Origin: Gillisia mitskevichiae
GTDB lineage: Bacteria; Bacteroidota; Bacteroidia; Flavobacteriales; Flavobacteriaceae
DNA: 64,000 nt
NCBI RefSeq assembly: GCF_003634585.1
Contig: NZ_RBLG01000002.1
Span: 682,001 to 746,000 of the forward strand
Reading direction: 5' to 3'
The translations under genes were made by a program, and so were the position numbers. The notes under the pieces are model-generated. The model made no database searches. It saw nothing but the letters and a program-made list of their open reading frames with translations, and had not been told where the DNA came from. Positions 25,895 through 35,242 of this stretch are shown here, piece after piece (position 1 is the stretch's first letter; each line of letters begins with the position of its first letter).

Positions 25895-26437
25895 ATGAAA
25901 AGTTTAGCTCTTATACTTACTATCGTTCTTTCAATTTTCAATATTAGTCAGCCCAATAATCTTGAAACTGAAAAACAAAAATCTGTTGAAAGTAATAATG
26001 AGATCACTACTTATTACTTAATTCGGCATGCAGAAAAAGACAGAAGTGATGCCACAGAAAAAGACCCTTTATTGACTAATCAAGGGACTGCAAGAGCAAA
26101 AAATTGGGCTAAGGTCTTTAAAGATGTTCCTTTTCAAATGGTTTACAGCACCAATTACAATAGAACTAAAGCCACAGCGCAACCCACTGCCACTTCAAAA
26201 GAATTAGAACTTAACATCTACGATCCAAATAAAATGTATGATGAAAAGTTTCAGAAAGAAACCAAAGGTAAAACCGTTTTAGTCGTAGGTCATAGTAATA
26301 CTACTCCTGCTTTTGTAAATGCTATTCTAAAGGAAAAGAAATATACAGATATCCCAGATAATGATAACGGATATTTATTTATTGTGACTCTTAACGCAGA
26401 TAATTCGGTGAGTTCACAAGTGCTTCATATTAATTAG
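25895..26437 (+). CDS. Secreted histidine phosphatase family protein
   Basis: A 180-residue protein with a signal peptide (about 1-18). The histidine-phosphatase catalytic motif LIRHAEKDRS is at about 43-52 and the second catalytic histidine is in VLVVGHSNTTP (about 130-140), with YSTNYNRTKATAQPT between. It belongs to the phosphoglycerate-mutase-like superfamily, but the location outside the cytoplasm points to a phosphatase, not a mutase. The gene starts 8 bases after the phytase-esterase-like lipoprotein, suggesting joint action on organic phosphates; the substrate is not known. Confidence 0.9.
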   Translation: MKSLALILTIVLSIFNISQPNNLETEKQKSVESNNEITTYYLIRHAEKDRSDATEKDPLLTNQGTARAKNWAKVFKDVPFQMVYSTNYNRTKATAQPTATSKELELNIYDPNKMYDEKFQKETKGKTVLVVGHSNTTPAFVNAILKEKKYTDIPDNDNGYLFIVTLNADNSVSSQVLHIN

Positions 26438-26520
26438 GCAAATTATACAATCAAGAAAAATCTGAACATTCCCTAAGGCATTAAAGCAAACTCAATTCTA
26501 CAGCCATCATACATTTATAG

Positions 26521-26528
26521 TATCTTTG
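26521..26528 (+). promoter_or_regulatory. -7 box TATCTTTG for the DEAD-box helicase
   Basis: TATCTTTG is an exact TAnnTTTG match, ending 17 bp before the ATG at 26546. No TTG -33 element is visible at standard spacing. Confidence 0.55.
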
Positions 26529-26545
26529 TAGCCTAAATAGAATTT

Positions 26546-27787
26546 ATGCTTTTTGAAGACTTACCCTTATCCCAAACTATTCAGCAGGGAATATCTGAAC
26601 TTGGACACACCGCTCCTACTCCTATTCAGGAAAAGGTTATTCCAGAAATATTAAGAAGGAACGATGTGATTGCTTGTGCCCAGACTGGAACAGGAAAAAC
26701 AGGTGCTTTTGCCATTCCGCTTTTACAGCTCTTAAATAAGCGAGTAGAAGATCCTAAAATAAAAGCTAGCCTATCTGTTTTAATTGTAAGTCCTACCCGA
26801 GAATTAGCAGTTCAAATCGCCGAGAACATCAAGGAATATTCAAAGTTTACTAATATAAAATCTGGAGTTGTATTTGGTGGTGCATCGATGCAACCACAGA
26901 TCAATTTATTAAAGGATGGTTTACATATTTTAGTTGCTACACCAGGAAGACTTTTAGATCTTCGAAAACAAGGCTATATAAATCTTGACGAAGTGGAAAT
27001 TTTGGTTTTAGATGAAGCCGATCTTATGCTGGATATGGGTTTTATAGATGAAGTACAAAAGATAATTAGGCTTGCCCCAAATTTGGTACAACGGTTAATG
27101 TTTTCTGCAACTATTCCACCAAAAGTTCAGGATCTGGCAAAATCTTTACTTCAGAATCCAGAGAAAATTGAATTGACCACTAATTCTTCTGCAGCGCCAA
27201 CAATCGCCCAAAAACTTTATTTAGTACCTAAGCAGGACAAAGTAGAATTGCTACTATACGTAATGCGAAATGTGGTTAAAAATAAATCTGTCCTAATCTT
27301 TAGAAGAACGAAGTTTGGAGTTGAAAAAGCTTTACAGTCTCTTGTTAAAAATGGATTTAAAGCCGATGAACTTCACGGAGATAAAAGTCAGTCTGATAGA
27401 ACATCTGCTTTAGAAAGATTTAAAAATAAAGAAGTGAATATTCTGGTCGCTACAGATCTAGCAGCTCGTGGATTAGACATAGATTCTCTAGATTTTGTGA
27501 TCAATTTTGACATCCCAAGTATGTCTGAAGTATATGTGCATAGAATTGGGCGAACAGGACGTGCTGGAAGTGTTGGAACTTCAATTTCATTTTGTAGTGC
27601 AGATGAGAAAAAATATATAAAATTTATTGAAACCTTGATCGGGAATAAAATCCCTGTAGAGACAGAACATCCTTATCCTCTAGAAAAAGATGCAGAACCT
27701 GTAGTTCATAAAAAGAAAGGCAGTAAACATAAAAAGGGACGCAAGGGAAGTGGATCTAAGGCGAACAAAAAAAGGTGGTATAAATAG
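26546..27787 (+). CDS. DEAD-box RNA helicase, RhlE type
   Basis: A 413-residue ATP-dependent RNA helicase, working on structured RNA (ribosome assembly or mRNA decay in relatives). Motifs in order: Q motif PTPIQ (25-29), Walker A AQTGTGKT (45-52), PTRELA, TPGRLLD, DEAD (156-159), SAT, then in domain 2 RGLDI and HRIGRTGRAG. The tail after residue 385 is strongly basic (KKKGSKHKKGRKGSGSK), as in RhlE-like proteins, and likely binds RNA. The gene has its own -7 box and is probably monocistronic. Confidence 0.95.
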   Translation: MLFEDLPLSQTIQQGISELGHTAPTPIQEKVIPEILRRNDVIACAQTGTGKTGAFAIPLLQLLNKRVEDPKIKASLSVLIVSPTRELAVQIAENIKEYSKFTNIKSGVVFGGASMQPQINLLKDGLHILVATPGRLLDLRKQGYINLDEVEILVLDEADLMLDMGFIDEVQKIIRLAPNLVQRLMFSATIPPKVQDLAKSLLQNPEKIELTTNSSAAPTIAQKLYLVPKQDKVELLLYVMRNVVKNKSVLIFRRTKFGVEKALQSLVKNGFKADELHGDKSQSDRTSALERFKNKEVNILVATDLAARGLDIDSLDFVINFDIPSMSEVYVHRIGRTGRAGSVGTSISFCSADEKKYIKFIETLIGNKIPVETEHPYPLEKDAEPVVHKKKGSKHKKGRKGSGSKANKKRWYK

Positions 27788-27804
27788 ATTTTTTCCTGAT
27801 ATTA

Positions 27805-27885
27805 TTATTGAGCCTGTCGAAGTTTGGCGTTTTTAGTAATGAGAGTCTTCGACAATCCCGATAGCTATCGGGACAGACTGACATC
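27805..27885. repeat. Intergenic repeat with CTGTCGAAG and TCCCGATAGCTATCGGGA
   Basis: CCTGTCGAAG near 27813 is echoed in inverse by CTTCGACA at 27848-27855. Next to it is a perfect 18-bp palindrome TCCCGATAGCTATCGGGA (27856-27873). This layout is common in dispersed intergenic repeats of Bacteroidota. It lies after the helicase gene, so it may also act as a 3' hairpin. Confidence 0.55.
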
Positions 27886-27944
27886 TAGAACAATTTGGCA
27901 AATTTCTATTTAAGCAGTACTTTAATTATTCGAAAATCTTGGCT

Positions 27945-28358
27945 ATGAAAAGAATCCTGACACTATTAATTATTGTTACTTCTTTATTTGCATGTTCAAA
28001 TGATGATGATAATTTAAAAATGGATCCTGAATTAAATGGAATCTGGGTACTCACGGACATGAATTGCTTCTGTGGATTCGATCCGGAAACCAATATCAAT
28101 GATTTCAGCCTCAATTTTAATAATTCAGAAAATACTGTTATAGTACAAAATCCAAGAGAAGATTATTTCTATATAGCCAACTCAGGAACCTTTAATTATA
28201 CGCTCACTGATGATGGTATATTAAAAATAAATGGGTCAGATGACTTTATATATAAGATAGATGGAGCTGTTCTCACGCTAACCAGAATAGACGACCCTCA
28301 AATTGCAGATGACGAATTGGAGCTAGTTTATAAGAGGCTTCAGCAAACTGAAATGTAG
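27945..28358 (+). CDS. Small lipocalin-like lipoprotein
   Basis: The ATG at 27945 starts a 137-residue product MKRILTLLIIVTSLFACSN; a TTG two codons upstream is unlikely to be used. It has a lipobox (SLFAC) and an Asp-rich tether (NDDDN), followed by LNGIWVLTDMNCFCGFD, the usual lipocalin-like opening. Three mature cysteines near residues 45-50 are notable for such proteins. It resembles the lipoprotein at 765-1187 in build, not closely in sequence. Role unknown. A strong bidirectional terminator follows. Confidence 0.85.
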   Translation: MKRILTLLIIVTSLFACSNDDDNLKMDPELNGIWVLTDMNCFCGFDPETNINDFSLNFNNSENTVIVQNPREDYFYIANSGTFNYTLTDDGILKINGSDDFIYKIDGAVLTLTRIDDPQIADDELELVYKRLQQTEM

Positions 28359-28360
28359 CA

Positions 28361-28396
28361 AAAAAAACTCCGAAGAATTCTCTTCGGAGTTTTTTT
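28361..28396. terminator. Bidirectional terminator between lipoprotein and ettA
   Basis: A perfect 16-bp stem (28361-28376 with 28381-28396), loop ATTC, with A and T runs in the stem ends. It serves both converging genes. Confidence 0.9.
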
Positions 28397-28416
28397 ATTA
28401 CTTACATTATCGGAGA

Positions 28417-30108
28417 CTAGCGAGTCAACTTTTTATATTTAATACGCTTCGGCATCAAATCTCCACCCAAACGTTTCTTTTTGTTCTCTTCATAATCGGA
28501 GAAACCACCCTCAAAGAAATATACTTGAGAATCTCCTTCAAAAGCAAGAATATGTGTACAAATTCTATCTAAGAACCATCTATCGTGAGAAATCACCACC
28601 GCACAGCCTGCAAAGTTATCTAAACCTTCTTCCAGCGCACGCAGGGTATTCACATCCAAGTCATTCGTTGGCTCATCTAATAGCAATACGTTTCCTTCCT
28701 CCTTTAGTGTCATTGCAAGGTGCAAACGGTTACGTTCTCCCCCAGAAAGCATACTTACTTTCTTATTCTGTTCTCCACCACCAAAATTGAATCTACTTAA
28801 ATATGCTCTGGAATTTACTTGTTTTCCTCCCATATTAATAAGCTCTTGCCCATCACTAAAGTTCTGCCAGATCGTTTTCTCAGGATCCATATTAGAATGA
28901 CTCTGATCTACATACGCGATCTTTGCCGTATCTCCAACTTCAAAACTTCCTTGATCTGGAGTAATTTCTCCCATGATCATTTTAAATATCGTGGTTTTAC
29001 CGGCACCGTTAGGTCCAATAACTCCAACAATTCCCGCTTGCGGCAAAGTGAAATTAAGATCTTCATAAAGCAATTTATCATCAAAAGCTTTACTTACTCC
29101 TTTAGCTTCAATAACGTTTGTTCCCAAACGAGGTCCATTAGGAATATAGATCTCCAATTGTTCGTCCATCTTCTTTTGATCCTGACTCAATAATTTATCG
29201 TAATTATTCAATCTAGCCTTTTGCTTAGTTTGTCTACCTTTTGGAGACATACGAGACCATTCTAATTCTCGTTCTAAAGTTTTTTGACGTTTGCTGGCAG
29301 TTTTTTGCTCTTGTGCTAAACGTTTAGATTTTTGATCTAACCAAGAAGAATAGTTTCCTTTCCAAGGAATCCCCTCTCCTCTATCTAATTCTAAAATCCA
29401 TCCTGCAACATTGTCAAGGAAATATCTATCGTGAGTTACGGCGATCACCGTTCCTTTATACTGAGATAAATGATGTTCTAACCAATGCACAGATTCTGCA
29501 TCCAAGTGGTTAGTTGGCTCATCCAGTAATAATACGTCTGGTTCTTGTAATAATAATCTACATAATGCAACTCTCCTTCTTTCCCCTCCAGATAATACTC
29601 CAATTTTCTTATCGGAATCCGGAGTACGAAGCGCATCCATTGCAATTTCTAACTTTGTATCTAATTCCCAAGCATTAGAAGCATCGATCTCATCTTGTAA
29701 AGCTGCCTGTTTATCCATGAGTTTTTGCATTTTATCTGCATCCTCATAAACCTCAGGAAGTCCAAACATATCGTTTATCTTATTGTATTCATCTAAAATT
29801 GCTACAGTCTCAGCAACTCCTTCTTTAACAACTTCTAAAACAGTTTTTTCATCATCTAATTGTGGCTCCTGCTCCAGCATACCAACGGTATATCCCGGTG
29901 AGAAAACTACATCTCCTTGATAATTCTTCTCCATTCCTGCAATGATCTTCAGTAATGTAGATTTACCAGAACCATTTAGTCCTAAGATCCCAATCTTTGC
30001 TCCGTAAAAAAAGCTTAAGTAAATATTTTTAAGTACTGGTGTGTTCGCTCCTGGAAAGGTTTTAGTTAACCCAGACATGGAGAAAATCACCTTATTATCA
30101 TCTGCCAT
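28417..30108 (-). CDS. ettA: Energy-dependent translational throttle protein EttA (ABC-F)
   Basis: EttA is an ABC-F ATPase that binds the ribosomal E site and gates the first elongation step according to ATP level. The 563-residue length and the start FSMSGLTKTFPGANTPVLKN are typical. Two ABC domains each carry Walker A (GLNGSGKS at 43-50; GPNGAGKT in the second), an LSGGER signature and LLLDEPTNHLD or LLLDEPTNDLD. The linker (about 245-320) is rich in Lys and Arg with KQKARLNNY, as expected for the P-site tRNA interaction motif region. It is monocistronic. Confidence 0.96.
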   Translation of the reverse strand: MADDNKVIFSMSGLTKTFPGANTPVLKNIYLSFFYGAKIGILGLNGSGKSTLLKIIAGMEKNYQGDVVFSPGYTVGMLEQEPQLDDEKTVLEVVKEGVAETVAILDEYNKINDMFGLPEVYEDADKMQKLMDKQAALQDEIDASNAWELDTKLEIAMDALRTPDSDKKIGVLSGGERRRVALCRLLLQEPDVLLLDEPTNHLDAESVHWLEHHLSQYKGTVIAVTHDRYFLDNVAGWILELDRGEGIPWKGNYSSWLDQKSKRLAQEQKTASKRQKTLERELEWSRMSPKGRQTKQKARLNNYDKLLSQDQKKMDEQLEIYIPNGPRLGTNVIEAKGVSKAFDDKLLYEDLNFTLPQAGIVGVIGPNGAGKTTIFKMIMGEITPDQGSFEVGDTAKIAYVDQSHSNMDPEKTIWQNFSDGQELINMGGKQVNSRAYLSRFNFGGGEQNKKVSMLSGGERNRLHLAMTLKEEGNVLLLDEPTNDLDVNTLRALEEGLDNFAGCAVVISHDRWFLDRICTHILAFEGDSQVYFFEGGFSDYEENKKKRLGGDLMPKRIKYKKLTR

Positions 30109-30255
30109 TTTATATGTTTATTTAATTATACTTTTTTAAAATCTTATAGTTAAACCAATCTATTTACTACATAGAGAAGGAAGCTATAAAATTTTAGAAA
30201 TTTGAAAGTACAAATATCCTAAATTTTAATCTCTTCCCGGCAATGCAAACCTAAA

Positions 30256-30726
30256 TTATGCGGGATACAAACCTAAACTTCTTAAAACGATCATTAATTG
30301 ACCTGTATGATATGCATTGTGCTCTATTACCAACAGAATCTCCCTGATCAAGCTATTTTTAGTTTCTGAATTTACAGGTCTTGATAGGTCATTATTTGTA
30401 TGCTTTATATAATTTATAAATTCTTGTTGTTCTTGAAAATAGTTAGTCTTCAATAATTCCCAATCTTCAGAAGAGTTTAGAGAGTTACTTTTAGGCCAAT
30501 AATCTTGCGGCCATTGATGAGCTATATAATCTTCATTTTTTACATAATCTAAGATGTCCTTTTGCGCAAAGCGCATATGATAGAAGATCTCATAAAAAGA
30601 ATACGGTAAATCCTTAGGTCTCTTGCATATTTCTTCTGAAGAAATAAATTTTAACAAATCTTGGACAGGCATAAACGCAGCGCCTCCCTTTATATGTTCA
30701 ATTAACTGATTTTTAATTTCTTGCAT
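30256..30726 (-). CDS. DinB-fold protein
   Basis: A 156-residue four-helix DinB/YfiT-like protein. The candidate metal ligands are His50 in YHMRFAQ near residue 50 and the pair in EHNAYHTGQL near 135-140, giving the usual three-histidine arrangement. DinB-superfamily members are often thiol-dependent transferases in organisms with mycothiol or bacillithiol; since this genome has bshB1, a bacillithiol S-transferase role is possible but unproven. It stands alone, 147 bp upstream of ettA on the same strand. Confidence 0.85.
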   Translation of the reverse strand: MQEIKNQLIEHIKGGAAFMPVQDLLKFISSEEICKRPKDLPYSFYEIFYHMRFAQKDILDYVKNEDYIAHQWPQDYWPKSNSLNSSEDWELLKTNYFQEQQEFINYIKHTNNDLSRPVNSETKNSLIREILLVIEHNAYHTGQLMIVLRSLGLYPA

Positions 30727-30941
30727 CTGCTATGTTTTAGATTTAGTCATTTAAAAATATAGATATCGTTGAAGAGTTGGCACTTTAATAAGATATTTTA
30801 AAACATTTTCAACCTTAAAAATTACATCGATTTTGTATTTTAGCCAAGATACTGATGTTGGAATAAAATCCCGAAATTATTCTAATCTCATCGGTTTCTA
30901 TTTAAGCATTAATAATCGGGCAACATAATACTACTATTCCT

Positions 30942-32570
30942 ATGGATCTTAACTTCAATAAAAATGAAGATCATAACAAATTATTACTTTCAACATTAAG
31001 ACAGAAGCTCGCTCAAGTAAAACTTGGAGGTGGAGAAAAACGAATTGAAAAACATCATTCTAAAGGCAAAATGACGGCCCGAGAGCGCATAAATTATCTT
31101 TTAGATGATGTAGATGCTGCTATTGAACTTGGTGCTTTTGTAGGAGATGAAATGTATGAAGAACATGGTGGATGCCCTAGCGGCGGAGTAGTTATTAAAA
31201 TAGGACATGTTTCCGGAAAGCAGTGTATTGTAGTAGCAAATGATGCTACTGTGAAAGCGGGTGCTTGGTTTCCTATTACCGCGAAAAAGAATCTTAGAGC
31301 TCAGGAAATAGCTATAGAAAACAGACTGCCAATTATTTATTTGGTAGACAGCGCAGGAGTATATTTACCAATGCAAGACGAAATTTTTCCAGATAAAGAA
31401 CACTTTGGAAGGATCTTTAGAAATAATGCGGTAATGAGTAGCATGGGAATTACACAGATCTCGGCAGTAATGGGAAGTTGTGTTGCGGGTGGAGCTTATT
31501 TACCAATTATGAGTGACGAAGCTATTATCGTGGAGAAAACAGGAAGTATCTTCTTGGCCGGAAGCTATTTAGTGAAAGCTGCTATTGGGGAATCTATAGA
31601 TAATGAAACTTTAGGTGGTGCTACTACGCATTCTGAAATTAGCGGGGTTACAGATTATAAAGCCAAAGACGATAAAGACGCCTTAAATAAGATCAAGTCT
31701 ATTATGGATAAGATCGGGGATTACGATAAGGCTGGTTTCAATAGAAAAGATCCTATTAAACCTAAATTAGATCCAAATGAAATTTTTGGGATCCTGCCAA
31801 GAAAGCGTAACGATCAATACGACATGCGCGAGATTATCTCTAGATTGGTAGATGATTCTGAATTTGAAGAATATAAAAAAGAATACGGGCAAACAATTAT
31901 CACAGGATATGCAAGAATAGATGGCTGGGCTGTTGGTATAGTTGCCAATCAGCGTAAGATTGTAAAAACGAAGACCGGAGAAATGCAATTTGGTGGGGTG
32001 ATCTATTCAGATTCTGCCGATAAAGCAACTCGTTTTATTGCAAACTGTAATCAGAAGAAAATTCCTTTAGTATTTCTGCAAGATGTTACCGGATTTATGG
32101 TAGGTAGTAAAAGTGAACATGGCGGAATCATTAAAGACGGAGCAAAAATGGTAAGTGCAGTAAGTAACTCTGTAGTTCCAAAATTCACTATAGTAATTGG
32201 AAACTCTTATGGCGCAGGAAATTACGCGATGTGTGGGAAAGCATACGATCCTAGATTTATTGTAGCCTGGCCAAGTGCAGAACTTGCGGTGATGGGTGGA
32301 ACTCAAGCTGCAAAAGTATTGGCTCAAATAGAAACTGCCTCTATGGCTAAAAAGGGAGAGAAAGTAGATGAGCAAAAAGAAAAAGAAGTTTTCGATAAGA
32401 TAAAAGCGCGTTACGATAAACAAACTTCACCATATTATGCCGCTGCTAGATTATGGACAGATGCAATAATTAATCCGCTAGATACCAGAAAATGGATCTC
32501 TACAGGAATTGAAGCTGCCAACCACTCACCTATTACCAAAGATTTTAATTTAGGAGTTATTCAAACTTAA
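30942..32570 (+). CDS. Acyl-CoA carboxylase, carboxyltransferase (beta) subunit
   Basis: A 542-residue biotin-dependent carboxyltransferase. The start KLGGGEKRIEKHHSKGKMTARERI, SGGVVIKIGHVSGK, and GGAYLPIMSDE, GSIFLAGSYLVKAAIGE are characteristic, as is the C-terminal oxyanion region GNSYGAGNYAMCGKAY and WPSAELAVMGG. Length and motifs fit propionyl-CoA or methylcrotonyl-CoA carboxylase beta chains; which acyl-CoA is used cannot be told from these motifs. The biotin carboxylase alpha subunit is not in this window. The following secreted gene starts only 3 bases after the stop. Confidence 0.93.
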   Translation: MDLNFNKNEDHNKLLLSTLRQKLAQVKLGGGEKRIEKHHSKGKMTARERINYLLDDVDAAIELGAFVGDEMYEEHGGCPSGGVVIKIGHVSGKQCIVVANDATVKAGAWFPITAKKNLRAQEIAIENRLPIIYLVDSAGVYLPMQDEIFPDKEHFGRIFRNNAVMSSMGITQISAVMGSCVAGGAYLPIMSDEAIIVEKTGSIFLAGSYLVKAAIGESIDNETLGGATTHSEISGVTDYKAKDDKDALNKIKSIMDKIGDYDKAGFNRKDPIKPKLDPNEIFGILPRKRNDQYDMREIISRLVDDSEFEEYKKEYGQTIITGYARIDGWAVGIVANQRKIVKTKTGEMQFGGVIYSDSADKATRFIANCNQKKIPLVFLQDVTGFMVGSKSEHGGIIKDGAKMVSAVSNSVVPKFTIVIGNSYGAGNYAMCGKAYDPRFIVAWPSAELAVMGGTQAAKVLAQIETASMAKKGEKVDEQKEKEVFDKIKARYDKQTSPYYAAARLWTDAIINPLDTRKWISTGIEAANHSPITKDFNLGVIQT

Positions 32571-32573
32571 TTT

Positions 32574-33467
32574 ATGCGATACATTTTATATGTTCTTCTT
32601 ATTCTTTTCTCTTTTAAAGGATTTTCACAAGACACTTCTACAGTTAGAAAAGTGGTTGCAACTTACGTAGATCTTAAAACCTATAAGGAAAAGGGAGAAC
32701 CTCTAACTAAGCAAGACAGCTTAGATTTTATGATAAGAGGAAAGGACACTTTAGTACTTGTCCCTAGGGAATTCATTCAAAAACTTCGAGATGGAGATGG
32801 AACCGAGGTAAGGGTTAAATATGAGCCTAAAGATTCAGTATTTCTAGAAACATATAAGAGCATCGTTTTTGGTAAAAAGGAAAACTCGAAAGCGACCCTG
32901 AAAGTATGGAAAGATGATATAAAAATCTATTTTGATACCACTGTCCCAAAATTACATCGTGATGCTTTAATGAATTTTGCCGAAGGACTTTCTGCAGCAG
33001 TGGATTCTTTGAATATTAAGATGGTAGATGTTAAAGAAGATTCAAATTATCTAGTTTATTATATAAATAAAGAGAATGACGAGGATTTTGAACCTAGAAT
33101 AACCAATAAGACATCAGGATATTATTTGAACTGGAATGGTAAACAACAATTAACCAAGGCTGTGGTTAAGGTAAATACTATTAATATTAAAGCCCAAAAT
33201 TATCAAATCGCAAGTTTGAAATATAACTTTTTTAAAACTCTAGGATATTTTAAGGATGCCGAGACTCTTGAATGTAGAGCATATTTATCTAAATGTCCAG
33301 TAATAAGAAGTTTGACAAAAGATGATATGGAATTATTAAAATATCACTATTCGTATGGGATTTGTAAAGGTACAAACAGGGAGGATTTTGAAGAGCTACA
33401 TAGAAAAATGAAAAGCACCTTAGAAAATGACCCTACCGCAGAGTTGTTTATAGTTCATACCCCATAA
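32574..33467 (+). CDS. Secreted protein of unknown function (DUF2927-like)
   Basis: A 297-residue protein with a signal peptide (MRYILYVLLILFSFKGFS). The central part KVWKDDIKIYFDTTVPKLHRDAL...DVKEDSNYLVYYINKENDE resembles DUF2927, a family of unknown function; that link is from memory of pattern and is uncertain. The C-terminal part has KYNFFKTLGYF and RAYLSKCPVIRS with two cysteines that might pair. The gene begins 3 bases after the carboxylase stop and is followed 8 bases later by an M1 peptidase, so all three may be co-transcribed. No enzyme motif is seen. Confidence 0.7.
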   Translation: MRYILYVLLILFSFKGFSQDTSTVRKVVATYVDLKTYKEKGEPLTKQDSLDFMIRGKDTLVLVPREFIQKLRDGDGTEVRVKYEPKDSVFLETYKSIVFGKKENSKATLKVWKDDIKIYFDTTVPKLHRDALMNFAEGLSAAVDSLNIKMVDVKEDSNYLVYYINKENDEDFEPRITNKTSGYYLNWNGKQQLTKAVVKVNTINIKAQNYQIASLKYNFFKTLGYFKDAETLECRAYLSKCPVIRSLTKDDMELLKYHYSYGICKGTNREDFEELHRKMKSTLENDPTAELFIVHTP

Positions 33468-33475
33468 AATTAGAT

Positions 33476-35116
33476 ATGAAAAAAATATTCCTCCTAACAC
33501 TAATTGCCTTTATTGGAGTAAACTCAAGCTTCTCTCAAGTTTTAAGTAACAAGCAAAACCAATATACTGAAGCAGATTCCCTAAGAGGAACTTTAAGTGC
33601 AGAACGTGCTTACGATGTGTTGAAATATCATTTGCAAGTACAGATAGATCCAGAAGAACGTTTTATCTCTGGCTTTAATACTATCACTTTTAAGGCTGAA
33701 GCAGTATTGCCTATTATGCAGATCGATCTATTCGAAAATATGCGGATAGACTCAATCATGCATGGAAATGATAAACTGGGATACAATAGAAAATTCAATG
33801 CTGTTTTTGTTGAATTAAAAGAATCACTAAAGCCTGAAACTACAGACTCTATACAAGTATTTTATTCAGGAAATCCTATCGTGGCAAAAAATGCCCCTTG
33901 GGATGGAGGATTTGTTTTCAAAAAAGATGAAGAAGGAAACCCATGGATCGCAGTTGCTGTTCAAGGAACTGGCGCCAGTCTTTGGTATCCAAATAAAGAT
34001 CATCAAAGCGACGAGCCTGAAGAAGCACTTATAGAAATTGCAGTTCCAAGTGGGCTTACCAATGTTTCTAATGGTAGACTTATAGGTAAAACAGAGCTAC
34101 AAAACGGCTACACCAGATGGAGCTATAAAGTAAATAATCCAATTAATAATTACGATATCGTTTTTAACATTGCGAATTATGTTCATTTCCAAGATTCCTA
34201 TAAAGATTTGGATCTAGATTTCTTTGTATTGCCTTATAATCTTGAAAAGGCTAAAAAACAATTTGCAGAAGTTAAACCAATGATGGAATGCTTCTATGAA
34301 AAATTCGGGGAATACCCTTTTAAAGAGGATGGTTATAAACTTGTAGAAACTCCTTATTTAGGTATGGAGCATCAAAGTGCTGTAGCTTATGGCAACTACT
34401 ACAAAATGGGTTATTTAGGCCGTGATCTCTCTGGAACTGGAATTGGACTAAGATGGGATTTTATTATAATCCATGAATCTGGACACGAGTGGTTTGGTAA
34501 TAGCATCACAGCTAATGATATTGCCGATATGTGGATACATGAAGGTTTTACAACCTACTCTGAAGCTGTTTATATTGAATGTAGATGGGGAAAAGAAGAT
34601 GCTTTAAAGTATCTAGAAGGGCTTAGGAAGAATATTAGTAATCAGGCCCCAATAATTGGAGATTATGGTGTGAATAGTGAAGGTTCAGGAGATATGTACC
34701 CTAAGGGAGCTAATCTACTAAATACCATTAGAAGTATTTATGATAACGATGAACTTTGGTGGAAAACCTTAAAAGATTATACACTTACTTTTAAGCATCA
34801 AACAATTGACACCAAAACAGTTGAAGATTTCTTCAATGCCGCAACAGCAACAGATCTTCAACCAATATTCGATCAATACCTTAGATATTCAGCTATTCCA
34901 GTCTTAGAATTAAAAGAAACAGGAGAAAGAATTAGTTATAGATGGAAAACAGATATAACTAACTTTAAAATGCCCGTGGATGTGATCATCAACAATAAAG
35001 AAATCCGACTTACTCCATCAAATACATGGACAGAATTTTCGAAAGGAGTTAAAGATCTTAATGATATAAAAATCATTGAAAAAGAATTTTATATAGAAAC
35101 TGAATTAGTTAAATAA
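33476..35116 (+). CDS. Secreted M1 family metallopeptidase
   Basis: A 546-residue protein with a signal peptide (about 1-20). The gluzincin motif is intact: HESGH with His333, Glu334, His337, then Glu356 after the standard 18-residue spacer (WIHEGFTTYSEAV). In place of the GAMEN exopeptidase motif there is LGMEHQSAVAYG, a variant seen in LTA4-hydrolase-like members. It lacks the large C-terminal armadillo part of aminopeptidase N. It likely trims peptides outside the cytoplasm for growth. It starts 8 bases after the secreted unknown gene, and a strong terminator follows. Confidence 0.94.
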   Translation: MKKIFLLTLIAFIGVNSSFSQVLSNKQNQYTEADSLRGTLSAERAYDVLKYHLQVQIDPEERFISGFNTITFKAEAVLPIMQIDLFENMRIDSIMHGNDKLGYNRKFNAVFVELKESLKPETTDSIQVFYSGNPIVAKNAPWDGGFVFKKDEEGNPWIAVAVQGTGASLWYPNKDHQSDEPEEALIEIAVPSGLTNVSNGRLIGKTELQNGYTRWSYKVNNPINNYDIVFNIANYVHFQDSYKDLDLDFFVLPYNLEKAKKQFAEVKPMMECFYEKFGEYPFKEDGYKLVETPYLGMEHQSAVAYGNYYKMGYLGRDLSGTGIGLRWDFIIIHESGHEWFGNSITANDIADMWIHEGFTTYSEAVYIECRWGKEDALKYLEGLRKNISNQAPIIGDYGVNSEGSGDMYPKGANLLNTIRSIYDNDELWWKTLKDYTLTFKHQTIDTKTVEDFFNAATATDLQPIFDQYLRYSAIPVLELKETGERISYRWKTDITNFKMPVDVIINNKEIRLTPSNTWTEFSKGVKDLNDIKIIEKEFYIETELVK

Positions 35117-35147
35117 TTCTAGTAAAATATACTGACTTTATGTTTTT

Positions 35148-35190
35148 AAAAAGCCTCCAAGTTTGGGTAAACTTGGAGGCTTTTTTTTTA
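35148..35190 (+). terminator. Terminator after the M1 peptidase gene
   Basis: A 17-bp perfect stem (35148-35164 with 35169-35185) with loop GGGT and a T-run. It ends the carboxylase-DUF-M1 transcript, 58 bp before the convergent M24 gene ends. Confidence 0.92.
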
Positions 35191-35242
35191 TAATCTAAGA
35201 TTACAGAAAGCATTCTATAAATTATCATTTGAAAATAGGATA

